A stretch of 64,000 nt of DNA from Crotophaga sulcirostris (Eukaryota > Chordata > Aves > Cuculiformes > Crotophagidae): assembly GCA_013397455.1 (NCBI GenBank), contig VYZB01000381.1, positions 572,478 through 636,477 of the forward strand, in the 5' to 3' direction. Below, one piece after another: positions 16,889 through 28,899 of this stretch. The notes beneath the pieces were generated by a model. That model ran no database searches and had not been told where the DNA came from. It was given only the letters and a program-made list of their open reading frames with translations. Positions within the stretch are counted from its first letter, which is position 1, and each line of letters opens with the position of its first letter. The position numbers and the translations under genes are program-made.

Positions 16889-19800
16889 ACTGACATAACT
16901 GTGGTTTAGAGTAAAAGCAGCAATTTGGATACAGTGCAAGAAGAAAAACATGCCTTGTAATCCTTGAAAAATAACATTGATTAAAATTTTCTTTTACGTT
17001 AAAAATCACTAGAATATTTTGGTCAAAAGCAGTATAAAAATCAATACTAACACAAATACTATGATGTTTAGCAAAAGAACACATGGACTTTCAGGTCTCT
17101 GCTTTACCAATATTTTCTTTTGTATACAGGGAAGTCATTTAAGCTTTGGTTCAATTCTGTTGCAGCTCCTGAAGTGACAGATGGAAGTAACTAAGCTCAG
17201 TGTCCTTTGTCCTCTCTTTAAGTGAGGCTTCAGATGCCCTGTACAAATGCAAGATCCTTTATCGTGCAACAAGTCAACACAGAAGAGATGAGAGAGTTTT
17301 ACTCACAGGAAAACAGATTGTCTTAGAAATGAATTTAGATACATTGACAAGAAATGCAGCCCATGAAAACTGCTGATTAATAGTTGCCATTCTCTTATTT
17401 TTCTAAATAATAGAAATGTATTTGACATGCCACTTACGCCTGAAATTTCAGAAAGAATATGGTACACTATTTTGGATGTCACAGTGTGTTTCCAGGAAAG
17501 ACTAATTTCAAAGGTTACTCAGCTGCTTTTAGAACACCCTTATCTAGGGCTAGGTTGCATAGGGAAGATGGTAGAGATGGTCTGAAGGCATTCAACCAAG
17601 CAGCTGGGCCTTTCCCAGTACTGGGCTATGATTGCATGGAAAATACACTTAGGGATAAGGACCTTTATATCTAGTACAGAATAGAGATTTCTTTACAGCT
17701 GTGGTTTGTGGCAAAAAAACACCACACATTATTGGTTTCCCACATCCTGCAGACTTAGTGAAAAGCTTTCAAGCAAAAACTCTGTCCCCTGTGGTACAGG
17801 CTGGCACTGTTAAATATTTGTCTTCAGACGATACTGCTTGAAAGAGTGGTATTCCTTGGTATAATTTATTTATCCTCCTTTCAGGCGGGTAGTGGTTTTT
17901 GTCCAGGGTGATATTCTTTTTCTCTCATTCCACTCATTTGGCTAGGCAAGATGCTACTTCATTGCTGTCCACAGAGACTGATGCAAGAAATAATCATATG
18001 GAGGGGTTATGCATACTGGAGAAAGCAAAGGTGACTTCCTTTTCTGGTCTGCCAACACTCAGACATTTCTCACTAGCTGTTTACAAATATTCATTCATCA
18101 CATACAGAAGTCAGCATGAGGCAATCTAATAATACATGGTGGTCAGTTCATGTAAATCACTTGGTGAAAGAAGCCAGCTGGGTCATGTCAAACCAGAGAT
18201 TTCCTGACATTCTTCAGGAAGGATTTCTTTTTTCTCTTGAAGTTATTATAATCTTCAGGAAGCAGATGAAACAAAGATTTTCTGAGCAGCCATGGGCAAA
18301 TCTTACAGGATTTGTGCAATGCACGTAGTGTAATGACTGGGGAAGCCAAGCCGTCATTCAAGAGACCTAAGAAACTTGCAGAGCCACCATTTGGCAGGAA
18401 GAACCACCAATCTTAAGACTAAAGATATTTCTCCTTGAGAAATTTTCAGTAGACATATGCAGACATGAGTTTTATAGGTCTGTGGATAAGAAAAAAAAAA
18501 TCCTAGGTGATATCATAGACAAAATGTATTCCACTTCGAATTTCTGGAATTAGAAATGGTGGAGAAAACACACTTCAAGGAGGGAAGACAATCCTGATTT
18601 GAATGGGGGAAGCATCACTCAGCTGTAACTGTACATTAGTACTGTAACTGGTGGCACTAACGGGATGCCTACAAATTCATTTGCCTTCTGACAATTCTGG
18701 ATCAGAGCTGGAGACTATAGAAATACCACACGTAGCAGAGCAGGCTATGAGAAGACAGACCCAAGGTCTTGAAGCCCACAGCTGCTGCGAATGTGCAGAA
18801 ATTTGAAGTAAGAACTTCTCCAACTAAATTTTCACTAATCATGAGCCAATAACTTCATGCAGGAGTAGAAATAGCTATCTTGGAGATCCAAGGGTGGAAT
18901 TCAGTGCTTACAGACAGCAGGGACAGGATCTAAAAGTACAACAACTTCATAAGATTTTACAAATCTCTTGGTCACCGATGACATGTGATGGCAGCCCAAG
19001 TAGCAGACAAATGCTGTGGAGATTCTGGAAGAGCACAGCTGAAAGTGAGCTGGATCACAACTGTCTAGGAAATGAAAGATAAGCCAATGAAATAAGAAAG
19101 GGAACAGCTACATCAGAGAACTGCATTTTGGATAAAGTATTCAGTGTCTGTCATATGTGCGAGTGGAACAGAAATAGAAAAATGCATGTTCCTTCCTATG
19201 AGAATTCATGCCTGCAGCAAGCAACAGTGAAACTAATAGGGTACGAACATAATTATTTCATCTTCTCACAATTTATCTGGCCTTCAATGACAGAAAATAC
19301 GCACAATCCAAGAGTGAACATGAAAACAGTAATTTTAAGAAAAAATAATTTCCCCCTCTGACACTGTTTCTCCTGTCAGCCATTTGGGTTGATCATTATC
19401 TACTTGCCAACACATGAGCATGGTCGCCTAACACCAACTATACAGGCTGGAGCTGTGCAATAAGAAAGCAGATCAAACACGCTGTTAGAATCCAATCTCT
19501 GGGCACTCTGATACAAACAACAGGGGATTTTATACCCTTTGATAATTACAATCATACTACTTGCTGTCTGACAAGGCAGAAGCTGCAAAATACTGAGTTT
19601 TCCTTTTAACCTGGCACCAACAAAGAGCCAGAGCTGAAGCTTCTTCCTGTTCTTTTTAAGGATGAGTGAATCCTCTCTCCAATACATTTTCCAGCTAGTG
19701 ATGTTGTTTTCTAACACAAGCAAATTAATTTTCATAGCATTAGGTAAATTTTAACTGGAGTGCTTCACCAAACCACTATTGCAACTGATAGGAGCCACCT

Positions 19801-22800
19801 GGACCTTAGGGTTCAAGCTTGGGTCCGAAAACATCAGCCAATTTTAAAGGCTTATAAAGCCTAAACAAATAGAAATCAAAATACAAAAATAAGCCACATA
19901 GAACATAATCATCCAGCAGTGAAACATAAAGACAGATTTAAAATCCTGTTCAATACAATGACAGCAAATATTTTGGGGGTGTGAATTAATAACTGAAATG
20001 ATAACCAAAACAAACAAATGAAATGAATTTATTCAAACCAATAATTTCTATGGCTCTGTGCCAAAATCATATATAGTCATATATTCTAGTATTTGCCTCT
20101 GCTGTTGGTTGCCACAAGATGATAGCAGGAAATCTTGGCTGTGACCAGACTAGGACAGACTGTAACGGCTGAGCAAATGAGTCTTTATGTTCAAACCTGG
20201 AATTCAGGAAGAACAATACAGACAGCTGGAGGACCTCCATCTTCTAGAAAGATCTCATCGTTAGTGATCAGGGAGAGGTGTGAAGAAAGAAGGGACCCCA
20301 GGACTCAGCAGCAGAAGCTTTCAGAGGCAATCATTCACCTCAGCTTGCATATGTGTCACCAGCTTCCACAGATGTTCAGGTATGCTCCTCAGTGGGTTGT
20401 CCTCTCACCAAGGCCTCCTCTTCACATTTTCCTGAGTGTTATGGGAGTGTGGTGGTATGAAGTCACTGCTGCTTCTTCCTTTGCCGCATACTTGAAGCAC
20501 TACTCTGGATTCCTCACCTAGTGTTCAGCGTTTGTCCTTCTCTGCAAGCAGAGGCTGGAAAAAGATAAAGCAAAGATTCTGAGTAATCATGGGGGACGGT
20601 TTTGTGGGAAAAACTGCTGCACTGCTCGGCAAATCTCAGCCATCACCAGAAATCTGGATCTCTCTATCACACAACCTTTCCCTGCAGTAGCAGATGAGAC
20701 TGCAGATCAGTATTACAAAACCTAACTTAATAAACTACTGTGTGAAAAATACTCTTGGTATTCCTGTCAAGCCCCAGAACACCTTCTTCGCTCTTTGGTT
20801 CTGACTCATCTCTCACATGATCCTCCAGTATCTCTAAATCCTTTTCCTACATATGCTTTGTCTCTTTCTTCGTGTCTTTTACTCATTCACTTCCACTCCA
20901 AAAGATGTTGAGGATCTTGGAGCAGGAAAGGTGGGGGTGTGAAAAAGTTGATCTTTAAAAGAAATGAAAAAGTTTTTCCTCCATTGTTATATAGATACTT
21001 AATTCTAGATACTGCGACATTTTCCTACTTAGGCATGTTACAGGGAAAAAGTCAATATCATCTTCACTTCTTTTACTTAAAAATCCTTAGACGGTCCTTT
21101 AAAACGAAAAATCCCAAACACTTAGAAATGCACCAAGGTTTTTTTTGGACAGTTCATATTTTACAGCTGATCTAGTACGTAAAGCTTGTCCTATGTACTT
21201 AGCACACTAGCTTGCTCCTTAAAGTAAGCAATATTTGTTGAGAGCTGTTTATTAAAAATATTGCTATATTTTTCAAAATAAACTCTCCTTGAAAGCCCAG
21301 CATAGAGCCAAACATCACACAGCACAGAGGATCTGGAAAGATGTTTAGAAAGCAGGATTGCCAGCTATGTCACAGTCCAGAAAGTTTGGAATCTGAATTA
21401 GGAACCGAACTGTCAACCATGTCTACTAAGATAGGATACCAGTCCAGAAACCTATCCCTTGGCAATATGCTGCAATTAAGGAGACAAAGGCATATGAGAG
21501 AGGCAGCCAATTTCAACCTCATCTTCCTGTTTTGAAGAGACTTTTGAGCCTTCCTTTTCCTACAGAAATGCACAGTACAATCTGTCTTTTCTCACAAATT
21601 GAATAAAAATCACTTTGTGTGTTACTCTTGCTTGGCTACCTTTGAGGACTCAACACAGCGAGGCGCATTCCTGTGTCTACAAGTATATATCCAGGTATCT
21701 ACCATGAATGCAGCTCCTGGCCAATTCAATCATTTCATAAATATGTATGCAATTCTATGGTATTTTATCATTCAAAGCTACTGGTGAGCATTCCACCTCC
21801 TTCTGCTTGAGTAGGCTGAAGTTCTGGTTGAGTAGAGGGGACAGAACAAAACCTCTTTCGTGACAGCAGCCAACAGTAAGTGTTGATTCTCCCTAGTGGT
21901 AAGAGTCACCGCAGTGAATCACCATATGCAACAGAATGAATCTCCTTTATTCTCTGCCTGCCAGGAGGCCTTTATGTCTGTTCACATGTTTACATTCTAT
22001 TACATCATCCATGACTGTACCTCAAACTCTAACACTTTTGACCTTAGAACAGTAATATAGGAGGAAGAAAAGGATTACCTCTGTTTTATGGATATGATCC
22101 TGAGTCATAAGGAAATCACAGGAGTCGTATACAGTCATTTACAGGAAACCTGCACACTGAAATTCAGTGTCATACAGACCTTCCCAGCACAGATGTACAC
22201 AGCCTTGGTGAGACACCTGCGTCTAATCTACTCTGTTTCCAAACTGCAGGGATGAGACAGTGCCAGGCACTAGGCAAGGTGACTGGATCAGGGATCCATG
22301 CTATTCTTTCTTAGAGCTACTTTGGGCTGTTTCATCATACCCAGAGCAAGTTTGTGACACAACTAAGTAACATGTTGAAGCCTTCTGAATCTATTGCTGA
22401 AACCAGGAACTTCCTTTCTCCCTGAAAGGCTCTGATAACCCTAGAAATTCAGATTTTTTTTTATCCCAGAGAAGAGGGAATTTCTAATCCTAGAGTGATG
22501 CCCAGCATTCTCTTGATAATATACAGCACAACTAAGAAAGGCAATAAGTAGATGGGGTTTATTTATATCCCTGGGTCACTGACACTAGCAAGCCAGGACA
22601 GCTGATGAGAGAAGGCCAGCCTTTCCTCCCCCATTTTTTTGGGCACAATTTCAAGCTGGCTTGCTGGACCGGGCAGGCAAGGGAAAGCAGCAATTCTAAG
22701 TCATGAAAATGTACTTGGAAGCAGGGTGTGTGACACAAACAGTATGCATAACTGTATTTGGGTGACGTCTCCCTGCATGAAAAGAGCAGTGAGAGCCTCA

Positions 22801-23909
22801 TTAACAAGCGGAGAAATAGCAGTGGAAGCCAGCATGAGCCTTCCTGCTCCCCATGTTACAGACAAGAGAGTAGGTGGGCTCCTCACCCTGACTGCTAATG
22901 CTCTTCTGTACTTGACAGCCTTCATTCTGATTTCCCTTATGCAGCTCCCTGCTCCCTGATTTGTTGTGGCTCTCTCTTCTCTGACTCTTCCCCACATTTC
23001 ATTTCATAACTTCAGACACTCCTTTTACCCTATTCACACACATTTTGATTTCTATTTTTAGTCTCAATAAAATAATGCCAGATTAAAACAAAATCCAATT
23101 TGGATGGGCAAAGCCATCCTCTCTACAGGTAGCTTAATGCCAAAGGGCCAGATGTGAGAGAGGAGTAGCCAAGATATTATATAACATCTCCCCAGTCTTT
23201 GCACACCTGATCTGGAATGGCATTTCCAGCACAGCAAGGAAATACAGGCACTTTGCCATCACTTCACTACTGAGAACAAGCAAAATGCTCAGCCGCCAGT
23301 CAGGCAAAAATGCCAACTGCCTGAAGTCATTACTTATCCTGCTTTGGAATTTTCTTTGAGCCTGTCAGAAGTGAAGGCTCCTAAAATTAAACCTGGGTCC
23401 TAGTTCTTAAAAAGGGAAGCCGATTTCTAGAGACTGTCCTTTGCTTTTTCTCCTGCTTTCCCAGTGGTCCTGAAACTTGGAATGTTCTTTCAGTGGCATG
23501 AGACCAGTAACAATAGGAAAAAGCTCCTTCCTTTCATAGAAGAGAGGCAAAACGTAGATTAAAGCTGTAAAATGGGGGCTGCTCTCACAAGTTAAGGAAT
23601 AAATCTCATTTCTGACCATTAGAAGTGAACACTGACCCTCAACTCTAGCTGAGAGATGACAGCTGAGTTGGACGTTATCTTCTTAACGTGATCTGAGAAG
23701 GGCCTGGAATGCTGCTTTTGGCAAAGCTTTACATGCTGCTAGGACTTAATGAGACTTACATGCAGTTTTCTGGTAACTGGATAAACTCTAATATAGTCAT
23801 GGTCTGTTGATAATTTCTATCTATTTTAAAGGTTAGAGATGTTTGCTCATTGTTAGTCATAAGGTAATAGCTCCCTGCTCCTTCAAAGAGGACCAAGACA
23901 TATTTTTTT

Positions 23910-23944
23910 GAGAAAGAGAGAAAGAGAAAGAGAGAAAGAGAAAG
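23910..23944. repeat. GA-rich microsatellite
   Basis: A run of GAGAAA/GAGAAAGA units. Shorter GA runs follow at about 24051-24065 and 24109-24124. No coding content. Confidence 0.85.
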
Positions 23945-26900
23945 TCTCTCTCTACCCTTCTTTTTTTCCTTCTGGTCCATCTGGAATTACAGGCTTATCT
24001 GTCATTACCTGACCTGGGACGGATGTGACAACTATAGCAGGGAAAGAAATTAGAGAGAGAGAGAGACTGTTTGCCCTCTTTATGAAACTGTGGAAGTAAG
24101 CAGGGGAGGGGAGAGAGAGAGAGATGCAGGATGTTTTTGTGATGCATGAAAGAACAATGGTTTAAGGAAGATAATTCTAAGAACAAATGTGAACCTAAAT
24201 ATCCTCCACTGTAACTGATTTTTTGTCCTCCCCAAAAGGGAGGCACAATTAGGATTCACGTCAAGCTCCAATTGCTTTCTAAATCATGACAAAACAAACT
24301 GATTCCATTTCTCACTAACCCTTTCTCTGCATGGAGATGGTGCTACAGAGATGCTGACAGGATGTTATTTTGCTGTTGACAAAGGCTGTATGCAGGGAGA
24401 GGGGCTGCACTGGAGAAGTCTGATGCAAGGTGCTGGATATCAAACTACTATTCCCTTTCAGTGACCCACTGAGAGCTCCTCAGCCAGACAGGTGATCTGG
24501 AAGGATTTATGCAGAAGAGCTCACCCTTACTCCATTCCTGGACTAGGATAAGTAATGAGACATTAAAAGTTGTTCTTTTGTGTCATAAGGTATCTTATGC
24601 CTGAGTAGTAAAAGTAGTCTAAGGTAGAGGTTACTCACGGTGCCCATTTGAAGGTCACCTTTCAAAGTCAAGACCACTTGTGCAGTCAGTCACAACAACA
24701 AGAGGGAACCAGGGTGGCAAATGAAGACTGGAATTAATAGGATTAGTGGGAGGGAGGCAGCCTACCCAGCAATGTGCTGCACAGAAACCTGAGTGATTTC
24801 TTTTCCCAGCTGCTCCTGATGAAGGATTTGGATGGTGCGGTGAGACCCGCTGAAATCATAGCCAAGGCTCCTCTTGGGAATGTGGTAACAACATAAAAAT
24901 AAATACACTGGTGTTCAACAATCTATTGCCTTCCAAGTCTACAGGGCAGCCTGGCAGAAGCTGAGGAAGCCTGGACAAGGCTGGGCAGCTGGGAATTCCA
25001 CTCCACTATAGCAAATGGCAGGGTGTCTGACACAGGACATGCACAGGGGCAACAGTATACACCCTACCCCACCCTTTACTCTCCCAGAGAGCTGAGACAC
25101 ACTGACGGACAAAAGGATCTCAAAGTCCCAGGCATTTTCTTTGTTTAGATCTTGCAAATGATACAAAGTGATTACCTGTGTCTCATTTAAATGCCTATTG
25201 TGTTTACTTCCCCCTCCCCCCTTTATTTTTCCTTTTGTAAGTGCAGGACAATTTTGAAGCTTGTACTTTTCCATACCTGCTGAAAGAATTCCTTCTTTAT
25301 TTCCCTTAAGCTTATACAAAAGAAGTTGCATTTCAGGAATAAAGTTAATTCAAGTAGCGTGTAGACAACACCCAGTCACAGCTTAGCACCTCCACAGTTA
25401 ACTCTGATTTCAGATCTACAATAAAGACATACATGCCCTTCTTATGAAGGATCACACAATAATCTTGGATATAAAAAACTTTCAAAATCAATGGTCCACC
25501 TGTAGATTTCCTTTAAAATGAAAAAAAGCCCCTGAAGCCTGCCAGATGCAGAGGAGAGTAAGTGCAACCGTGCTCCTTACCATCACCAGTTTGCAAGCAG
25601 GCTCCATTCACTGTTCTATACCAGACCACAATGCTTGCACATTCATCTTACTTGGATGGCGTTCAGACACTGCTCTCCACTTGAGCCTAAAGAAGGAAAT
25701 CACTAGAAAACTCAGAACAGGAGCCTGCCTTCTACATGAATTAGATTCAAACCACCTTATTAATCCCCATGTTCTTCAGCTAGTCTCTTGGCAGTTCAGG
25801 ATCCAGTTTTAAGCCCTTAAAGATGATGACACACTTTATTTCAGAGAATTGTGTACCTCCAGTACTTGGCATTCATGCAGATATGGGGGCCAGGTGAATG
25901 GCCAAAGTAAACAGACAACTGTGCATCATCCTGCATCTAAGCTCAGATACTGACCTGGGAATCACAGGGAATGAAATCAGGTCTATGCCACCTAGCTCAA
26001 GAAGTTTCCTCCCTAGCTTAAGACTGAGTTTTGACATTCACCTTCTATATGAAGTATTATCAAGAACTAGAACACCAATAAATTAGTTTTGGACTCATTC
26101 TTTAAACCAGACTAGGTAGAGATCTGAGACTTTGCATGAATTAGCAGTCTTCACTGTTGTCAAACTCAAGATTACTGACTTTTACCTCCCCTAATCAGTA
26201 ATTCTAATCCTTTTTTCTTCTCCCAGCACACATACTGGAAAAGCCATGTGGACACTAGTAATATAAACATTAGCACAATTAATCAGTCTGAGTATGAAAA
26301 GGTGAAAGTGCTGTGAAGTCTGGAGCCAGGCATCAGTCTTGCTCAGTTTTACTCATGATTCATGTTTGTTTGCAACTATATAGGTTATTAGCACATTATA
26401 TTTTTACTATAGCAAAACAGAACCCCAAAGGCATTCTGTCTTAAATTTCACAAACTCACAAGAAGTTGGCAGCAAATAAAGGAGAGAAGCACAAAGACAG
26501 AAGACAGATTTCACTTATAGTTGCTGTTGTAAAGGTACAAATCAAACCAAATAAAATCAGCTAGGGTGATCACCTTGTGCCTCCACTCCACAAGTGCACA
26601 TGAACTATACTTTCAGATTGTTCCTGTCTGCAGGCTCTTGCAGACACAGAGAAGCTGCCTGGGACTATGCTGTTATATTCTCATTAAGTGCCCTTCATCA
26701 TCTTTTTCCCTAAAACTTGCTTTGTGCAATACATTTCTAACTATGAGGTCTTCCACATAGTTACAGAACTTCCTTGATGTTTCTTGCCAGATGTTCAAGA
26801 GCTAAATTCTAGTGGAAAATGACACCTTTTTTACCTAGAACTTCACTTTTTTTGAGAAAAAGAATTCATGCACCGTGAATGGGAACGATGACGATTTGAT

Positions 26901-27403
26901 TCTATAAGTTTCAGTCATTTCCCTTTGGGAACTTTTGCCGCTACTGATTGATTTCACTGTGCAGCTGATTCACAAGTCTCAACTATGTCTTTCTGAACTA
27001 AGGGGCTTTTCTGCAAGACTGAAGAAAAATGTAAAGAATGCCCTGGCCCTTTATTACAGGCCAAGCTTAAACAACAGAGCATCTTTGAGCCAAAGTCTAA
27101 AGCAAAGAGGAGCCATTTTAGCCAAGTTTTTTTTTTCCCAGCCACATTTTTAGGGATCTTCCACTTCCAACTCTATGAAACTCAGCCTTTGCTCCCTTTC
27201 TGTTTAGTCTTTTTAATCCCAGGAGGAATAAATTCCCCACACAGCTGAACTCAGACTGTTACCTAGGAACCACTACATGCAGAGTAGGCAGCTGTGTTGT
27301 TTCTTCTTGCTGAGAAAGTTTTTTTCCTGCCAGTTCTTGAAAAAGATTTAAGTATCCCAGCATGGTCACCCCCACTTTCCTAGTCCTCTGCACCGGCACT
27401 TAC

Positions 27404-27489
27404 CTGTGGAATTTGTCTCTGGCTCACAGGATGCAGCACTGTGAAGGCTGTTCCGGAATCCATTCAGTTGCCTTTCAGTGGAGGTCACC
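27404..27489 (-). CDS. TTLL5: TTLL5 near-terminal exon
   Basis: On the - strand an 86-bp exon lies between a CTGGTAG acceptor and a GTAAGT donor. It enters in phase 2: its first G completes the Lys codon begun in the exon at 36154-36368. It then reads VTSTERQLNGFRNSLHSAAS followed by CEPETNST and leaves in phase 1. The QLNGFRNSLHSAA block aligns with the last residues of mammalian TTLL5 (QLNGLQSSLNPAA, as I recall), and the human Asp codon following TSST would also be split G|AC, which fits the phase. The neighbouring sequence is a TTLL5 intron. The exon is short, so the call rests on phase, splice sites and this alignment. Confidence 0.8.
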
Positions 27490-27764
27490 CTACCAGGTAA
27501 AAGCAGAGATCAGAAGGGATATACCAAGGAAGAATAAAAGTCTCAAACAAAAAGTTGAGAAATCTCCTAGTATACATAATCTCACTGGGATTGTAGCTAT
27601 GAAGTGTGGCTGAACATGGTATAAAAAGGCAGTGACAGCAACCGACTCCAAAAAGTCAGAGCAAGACAGATAAACACTCAAGCTACCAGCAAGACTTTGA
27701 CGTGCCTAAAATACTTAAATGTCCCACAATGCCTTGGAATCTGATTCTGGAAGATAAAGGAACG

Positions 27765-27812
27765 ACAGAATCATTTAGGTTAGTCAAGACATTTAAGATC
27801 ACCAAATCTAAT
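27765..27812 (-). mobile_element. Old CR1 3'-end fragment
   Basis: ACAGAATCATTTAGGTTAGT followed by CAAGACATTTAAGATCACCAAATC resembles the reverse complement of a CR1 3' end (agaatcattaaggttggaaaagacctttaagatcatcaagtc, recalled consensus). Only about 48 bp is recognisable. Confidence 0.6.
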
Positions 27813-28281
27813 AGCAAGGAGATATTAAATCGTATTGGACGACTAAAGTACAACTTAACTAGAAATGCTGTGGTCACTTTATTCCAGTGATTTGAAGCAA
27901 AATGATTAAGCAACCTTAGAACAGAAACGCACACACTGGAAAAACATACTACATTCTAAAGTTAAATCCTTGCATCTTGTCTCAGCAGAGAGCTCATTTA
28001 AGCAAGATTTCTCACTTGTCCTTAATCTCCAGTAGCCCAGTGCCAGTCCTCAAGCAGATATATTATGCAAATCCTCCTGCATTTATCTCAGCATTTGAGG
28101 TAGAGTAAAACTATAGTCTGTACAGTACAACTTCACTTCCTTTAACTGTTATAAAGATTCATTATCAAACTGAGACCATGCCCTCCTACATAAAAAATGG
28201 GTCTACTCACAAGGTGAGGTCAAGCTATACAGCTGCAATGATCTATTCTGTCCCCAAAATCTATATAATTGATTCATCTAT

Positions 28282-28899
28282 TCATAGAATCATAGAATGG
28301 TTTGGGTTGGAAGGGATCTGAAAGCCCATCCAGTTCCACCCCCCCTGCCATAGGCAGGGACCCCTCCCACCAGCCCAGGCTGCTCCAGGCCCCATCCAGC
28401 CTGGCCTTGGACACCTCCAGGGAGGGGGCACCCATAGTTTCCCTGGGCACCCTGTGCCAAGCCCTCACCACCCTCAGTGTGAAGAATTTCTTCCTAATGT
28501 CTAATCTAAATCTTCCCCCTTCCAGTTTAAAGCCATTGCCCCTTGTCCTATCACTACTTGCCCTTGTAAAAAGTCCCTCCCCAGCTTTCCTGCAGCCCCT
28601 TCAGGTACTGAAAGGCCGCTATGAGGTCTCCCTGGAGCCTTCTCTTCTCCAGGCTGAACAACCCCAACTCTATCAGCCTGTCCTCACAGCAGAGGGGCTC
28701 CAGCCCTCTGATCATCTTCGTAGCCCTCCTCTGGAATCCCCAACAGTTCCATATTCTTACGTTGGGGATTCCAGAACTGGACCCAATATTCCAGGTGGGA
28801 TCTCACGAGAGCGGAGCAGAGGGGCAGAATCCCCTCCCTTCTGATGCAGCCCAGGACAGGGTTGGCCTTCTGGGCTGTGGGCGCTCATTGCCGGCTCAT
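28282..28899 (-). mobile_element. CR1 LINE, 5'-truncated (3' about 0.6 kb)
   Basis: In the reverse complement the element ends in the CR1 3' tip: CCCTTCCAACCCAAACCATTCTATGATTCTATG, an octamer repeat characteristic of chicken-repeat-1. The upstream part corresponds to the 3' end of ORF2 and the 3'UTR. It is 5'-truncated near 28899, the usual state of CR1. The 180-codon and 141-codon frames on the + strand here are antisense shadows. It lies in sense orientation relative to TTLL5. Confidence 0.92.

Larger units (their letters stand above)
13691..27403. other. TGFB3-TTLL5 tail-to-tail interval
   Basis: No exon could be recognised. This should be the intergenic spacer plus, on the - strand, the last TTLL5 intron and terminal exon with its 3'UTR. 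Their boundary is not determined. It contains an AT-rich simple repeat near 16.85 kb and GA-rich simple repeats at 23.9-24.1 kb. Many short open frames occur on both strands, none with a family I recognise. Confidence 0.6.

Noticed and set aside
28302..28844. 180-codon open frame on the + strand
   Set aside because: It is antisense to a CR1 element on the - strand; the CR1 3' tip and orientation explain the sequence.
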